The notes under the pieces are model-generated. The model made no database searches. It worked only from the letters and a program-made list of their open reading frames with translations, and had not been told where the DNA came from. This document shows, piece after piece, positions 6,456 through 9,375 of a DNA stretch of 9,375 nucleotides. The translations under genes were made by a program, and so were the position numbers. The stretch comes from Hyphomicrobiales bacterium (GTDB taxonomy: Bacteria > Pseudomonadota > Alphaproteobacteria > Rhizobiales > JAJFHB01): assembly GCA_021775795.1 (NCBI GenBank), contig JAJFHB010000203.1:1-9375 (forward strand), written 5' to 3'. Each line of letters opens with the position of its first letter. The stretch's first letter is position 1.

Positions 6456-7500
6456 TCAATTCGTCTCCCATTGGGGCATCTACCTGTTTGGTCCCCATCG
6501 TTTTATCGAGCCGCACCAGAAGATCAGCTGCGACGGAGGCCGCAATAACCGCCGGTTCCTTGCCGCGCAGCCCGGGAAGACCAATGGGGCAAATCATCTG
6601 TTCAATCATCTCTTCGCCAAGACCCCTGGCACGAAATCTTGCCCGGAATTTTGCATCCTTTGTGTGCGAACCAATGAGGCCCAGATAGGCCGCATCACCG
6701 CGCCTCAACACAGCCTCACAAATACTCTGATCGCTGGCATGGCTGTGCGTCATCACCAAAAACATGGTCCCGGGAGGCGCGTCCTCAACCAGCAGTTCCG
6801 GCATTGCCGGTTGCCGTATGTCCGCTTCGGGCGGCAGGGGCGATGGGAAACCATCGTCACGGGCATCAATCCAGGTCAGCGCAAACGGCAGCGGTGTTAA
6901 GGCCGAAACAATGGCACGCCCCACGTGCCCCGCACCGAATAGCCAAACCGGCTGGCGATCGTCCCGCAAAATTTCAATCAGGCGGCAGGCACCTTCCAGA
7001 AGCGTCACATTGAGACCAGTATCTGATGCCTGAGCCAAGTCCACAGCATCCTGCACATCCTCGTCCAGAAACCCTTCGGCTTCAGACATGTTCAGGTAGT
7101 TGCGCTTGAAGTTTCCATCGGCGGCCAACTGCACAATGCGCGCAATTTCTTCAGAGCCGGTCGCCACCACAGACATCTTTTCAACCCAGGCGGCATCTGC
7201 CGGCGAGAACGGCTCAAACAGCATTGTTGCTGAACCACCGCAGCACTGCCCCAGATCCGGACCAAGCGTAAACGTCTGCATGTGCGCACCTGCCCCTGCG
7301 GCAAGCGACTTGCGGGCAGTATCAAGCGCTTCAAATTCAAGCTGGCCGCCGCCAACCGTGAGGTCAAAGCCGTTTTCATGCACGAGCATGCGTGATCCAG
7401 CCTCGCGTGGCACCGACCCCTTGGATGCGACCACCGTGACCATCATCACTGGCGTACCGCATTTGAGCAGCGCGTTCAGACTGTTGAGCCATCTGATCAT
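6448..7500 (-). CDS. xdhC: XdhC, Moco-binding and insertion chaperone for xanthine dehydrogenase
   Basis: The 350-residue protein belongs to the XdhC/CoxF family. In Rhodobacter capsulatus, XdhC binds molybdenum cofactor, protects it while it is sulfurated, and delivers it to the XdhB subunit without staying in the mature enzyme. The N-terminal XdhC/CoxI domain shows GSVPREAGSRMLV (28-40), GGGQLE (50-55) and LGQCCGG (83-89) with the paired cysteines C86 and C87. A Rossmann-type segment VWLFGAGHVGRA follows at 185-196. The C-terminal part has YLGLIGS (272-278) and the family signature CPIGLPGLRGKEP at 304-316. It is about 40 residues longer than I recall for the R. capsulatus protein (about 310). 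The start overlaps the xdhB stop (ATGA) and has a GGAGG ribosome-binding site 7 nt upstream, inside the xdhB coding sequence, so translation is probably coupled. Its position between xdhB and guaD fits the role. Family assignment is secure; Moco binding is inferred from the family. Confidence 0.94.
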   Translation of the reverse strand: MIRWLNSLNALLKCGTPVMMVTVVASKGSVPREAGSRMLVHENGFDLTVGGGQLEFEALDTARKSLAAGAGAHMQTFTLGPDLGQCCGGSATMLFEPFSPADAAWVEKMSVVATGSEEIARIVQLAADGNFKRNYLNMSEAEGFLDEDVQDAVDLAQASDTGLNVTLLEGACRLIEILRDDRQPVWLFGAGHVGRAIVSALTPLPFALTWIDARDDGFPSPLPPEADIRQPAMPELLVEDAPPGTMFLVMTHSHASDQSICEAVLRRGDAAYLGLIGSHTKDAKFRARFRARGLGEEMIEQMICPIGLPGLRGKEPAVIAASVAADLLVRLDKTMGTKQVDAPMGDELNV

Positions 7501-9375
7501 TCGGCCGCCTCCGCCGCATCGGGCCGTTGCACATCCTCAACTGCCATCAAAAGATGTTCTGGCGTTGCCGGGGCATCCAGGTTGGGAAAGCGCTTGTAGT
7601 CTCCTGCAGCGGCCACCGCGTCCGTCAGGGCACAAAATACTGATATGGCCAGCATGAGCGGCGGTTCGCCAACCGCCTTGGAGCGGTAAATTGTGTGCTC
7701 CATGTTCCGGCCCTTGTCCCAGATTTCGATGCGGAAATCATCGGGCCGGTCGCTGCAGGCTGGAATCTTGTAGGTCGAGGGCGCGTGTGTCATCAAGCGG
7801 CCGCCCTCATTCCACCAAAGCTCTTCGGTTGTGAGCCAGCCCATTCCCTGAACAAAGCCACCCTCGATCTGTCCCAGATCAATGGCCGGGTTGAGGGATT
7901 TTCCGGCATCGTGAAGAATGTCCACGCGCAGAACCCTGTTCTCGCCGGTCAACGTATCCAGCAACACTTCACTGACCGCCGCGCCATAGGAGAAATAATA
8001 GAAAGGCCGGCCACGGCCTGTTTCCGGGTCCCAATGAATTTTGGGCGTTTTGTAAAAACCGGTGGAAGAGAGCGATACGCGGGCCATGTAGGCTTCGCCC
8101 ACCAGATCGGCAAAGCTCATTTCACGATTTCCCACGCGCACCCGGTTCGGCAGGAAGACAACATGGTCTTTTGGAACGTTGTAGGCTTCAGCAGCATGAT
8201 CGATCAGGCGTTCCTTGATGATGCGGGCTGCTGCCTGTGCCGCCATACCGTTCATATCGCTGCCTGAAGAGGCAGCGGTTGCCGAGGTGTTGGGAACTTT
8301 CGCTGTGGTGGTCGGTGTGATTTTGACCTGATCAATGTCGATCTGGAACTCTTCAGCCACCACCTGGGCGACCTTGGTGAAAAGCCCCTGTCCCATTTCG
8401 GTTCCGCCGTGGTTGAGATGAACCGAACCATCCTTGTAAACGTGAACGAGAGCCCCTGCCTGATTGAGAAAAGTGGCCGTGAACGAAATGCCGAACTTGA
8501 CGGGCGTAAGCGCCAGCCCTTTCTTCAGAACTTCGTTCTCCGCATTGAAAGCGCGAACGGCTTCCCGGCGGACACGATAATCTGACGTCTGTTCCAGCCG
8601 CTCAACAATTTCATGAATGACATTGTCTTCAACGGTCATGTGGTAGGGCGTGGTGTTCCGCTCATCGAGCCCGTAGAAATTGGCTTTGCGCACATCAAGC
8701 GGGTCAATCCCCAGCTTGAACGCGATTTCGTCAATGACGCGCTCCATGCCGACCATGCCCTGCGGCCCGCCAAAGCCCCGAAAAGCCGTGTTCGAAACTG
8801 TGTGGGTCTTGCAGCGGTGCGAAAGAATGGTTGAGTTCTCGAGGAAATAGCAATTGTCCGCATGAAACATGGCGCGGTCGCATATAGATCCGGAGAGATC
8901 AGCTGACATGCCGCAACGCGCCGCCTGTTCGTAGCTGACCGCACCGATGCGGCCGGTTGCATCAAATCCAACATCATAATCGATGCGGAAGTCGTGACGT
9001 TTGCCGGTCATCTCCATGTCATCGTCACGATCAAGCCTGACCTTCGCTGCGCGGCCCGTGTGATGCACGACGAGCGCTGCAATGGTTGCCATCAGTGCCG
9101 GTTGGCTTTCCTTGCCGCCAAAGCCACCACCCATGCGGCGCAATTCCACTGTCACGGCGTGATCTGGAACGCCCAACACATTGGCAACATTGTGCTGCAC
9201 TTCGCTTGGGTGCTGGGTTGAGGAAAAGACATGTACGTCCCGGTCTTCGCCGGGCCAGGCAACAGCAATCTGACCTTCCAGATAGAAGTGATCCTGACCG
9301 CCAATGCGCACCCTGCCACTAAGACGCTTCTCCGCCTGTTCGAGCACTGTATCCGCATCACCCAGTTGCATGCGC
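7497..9375 (-). CDS. xdhB: Xanthine dehydrogenase, molybdenum-binding subunit (5' end beyond window)
   Basis: Large subunit of cytoplasmic xanthine dehydrogenase, which carries Moco and oxidises hypoxanthine to xanthine and xanthine to urate. The visible part is 624 residues from the Met codon at 9371. The frame stays open to the right edge, so about 150 N-terminal residues are missing compared with the usual 750-780, and that Met is probably internal. Counting from it, the Moco loop MGGGFGGKE is at 80-88, FRGFGGPQ at 197-204, KFGISF at 292-297, GGTEMGQGL at 322-330 and KAVGEPP at 565-571. Aligned from memory to the bovine enzyme, Q53, E88, R166, F200, F297 and E569 match Q767, E802, R880, F914, F1009 and E1261. 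E802 and R880 distinguish purine hydroxylases from aldehyde oxidases. The TGA stop overlaps the xdhC start in an ATGA. The FeS/FAD subunit gene (xdhA) is not in the window and is expected just to the right. The symbol follows Rhodobacter usage. Confidence 0.96.
   Translation of the reverse strand, partial: RMQLGDADTVLEQAEKRLSGRVRIGGQDHFYLEGQIAVAWPGEDRDVHVFSSTQHPSEVQHNVANVLGVPDHAVTVELRRMGGGFGGKESQPALMATIAALVVHHTGRAAKVRLDRDDDMEMTGKRHDFRIDYDVGFDATGRIGAVSYEQAARCGMSADLSGSICDRAMFHADNCYFLENSTILSHRCKTHTVSNTAFRGFGGPQGMVGMERVIDEIAFKLGIDPLDVRKANFYGLDERNTTPYHMTVEDNVIHEIVERLEQTSDYRVRREAVRAFNAENEVLKKGLALTPVKFGISFTATFLNQAGALVHVYKDGSVHLNHGGTEMGQGLFTKVAQVVAEEFQIDIDQVKITPTTTAKVPNTSATAASSGSDMNGMAAQAAARIIKERLIDHAAEAYNVPKDHVVFLPNRVRVGNREMSFADLVGEAYMARVSLSSTGFYKTPKIHWDPETGRGRPFYYFSYGAAVSEVLLDTLTGENRVLRVDILHDAGKSLNPAIDLGQIEGGFVQGMGWLTTEELWWNEGGRLMTHAPSTYKIPACSDRPDDFRIEIWDKGRNMEHTIYRSKAVGEPPLMLAISVFCALTDAVAAAGDYKRFPNLDAPATPEHLLMAVEDVQRPDAAEAAE
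7508..7512 (-). promoter_or_regulatory. Ribosome-binding site of xdhC inside xdhB
   Basis: GGAGG lies 7 nt before the xdhC ATG and within the last codons of xdhB, whose stop overlaps that ATG. This is the usual arrangement for translational coupling of XDH and its cofactor chaperone. Confidence 0.65.

Noticed and set aside
6226..6900. Long plus-strand ORF of 224 codons opposite guaD and xdhC
   Set aside because: It lies wholly antisense to two recognisable genes, straddles their junction, and its translation shows no domain or motif.
7100..7657. Plus-strand ORF of 185 codons opposite xdhC/xdhB
   Set aside because: Antisense to the conserved XdhC N-terminal domain. Low-complexity Ser/Pro-rich product, typical of a frame shadow in GC-rich DNA.
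7695..8267. Plus-strand ORF of 190 codons opposite xdhB
   Set aside because: Shadow of the XdhB coding frame, where the minus strand carries conserved catalytic motifs. No family features are seen in the translation.

Overview
The window is a tightly packed, single-strand gene cluster. All eight supported genes lie on the minus strand and read right to left. It looks chromosomal and alphaproteobacterial. The reasons are moderately high GC, a two-subunit-type xanthine dehydrogenase with XdhC, and a BMP/Nup-type purine ABC importer next to xdh and guaD, an arrangement I associate with Rhizobiales and Rhodobacterales. The genus cannot be fixed from this sequence. No rRNA, tRNA, insertion sequence, CRISPR array or phage gene is visible.

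Layout in transcription order: (1) 9375-7497, molybdenum-cofactor subunit of xanthine dehydrogenase (xdhB), cut by the right edge; (2) 7500-6448, XdhC, the Moco-handling chaperone; (3) 6455-5979, guanine deaminase (guaD); (4) 5930-4392, double-NBD ATPase of a BMP-type importer; (5) 4405-3335 and (6) 3330-2401, its two permeases; (7) 2351-1257, its periplasmic BMP-family binding protein; (8) 1195-35, a NifS-like cysteine desulfurase. Several junctions overlap (4 bp xdhB/xdhC, 8 bp xdhC/guaD, 14 bp ATPase/permease) and the others are 61 bp or shorter. This supports one polycistronic unit whose promoter, and probably xdhA, lie to the right of the window. The two longest intergenic gaps, on either side of the binding-protein gene, each carry or touch an inverted repeat. 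There is no gene-free stretch over 300 bases.

The genes form a coherent purine uptake and oxidation route. The ABC importer brings in a purine (base or nucleoside), GuaD converts guanine to xanthine, and XDH oxidises hypoxanthine or xanthine to urate. XdhC and the terminal cysteine desulfurase probably supply the sulfurated molybdenum cofactor that XDH needs. The last point is the most interesting reading of the window: the desulfurase has the catalytic residues of IscS/NifS but appears to lack the C-terminal tail that IscS uses to dock IscU, and no iscU or sufE gene is adjacent. A job in Moco sulfuration, as described for NifS4 of Rhodobacter capsulatus, fits better than general Fe-S assembly. 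I see no exotic undescribed system beyond this.
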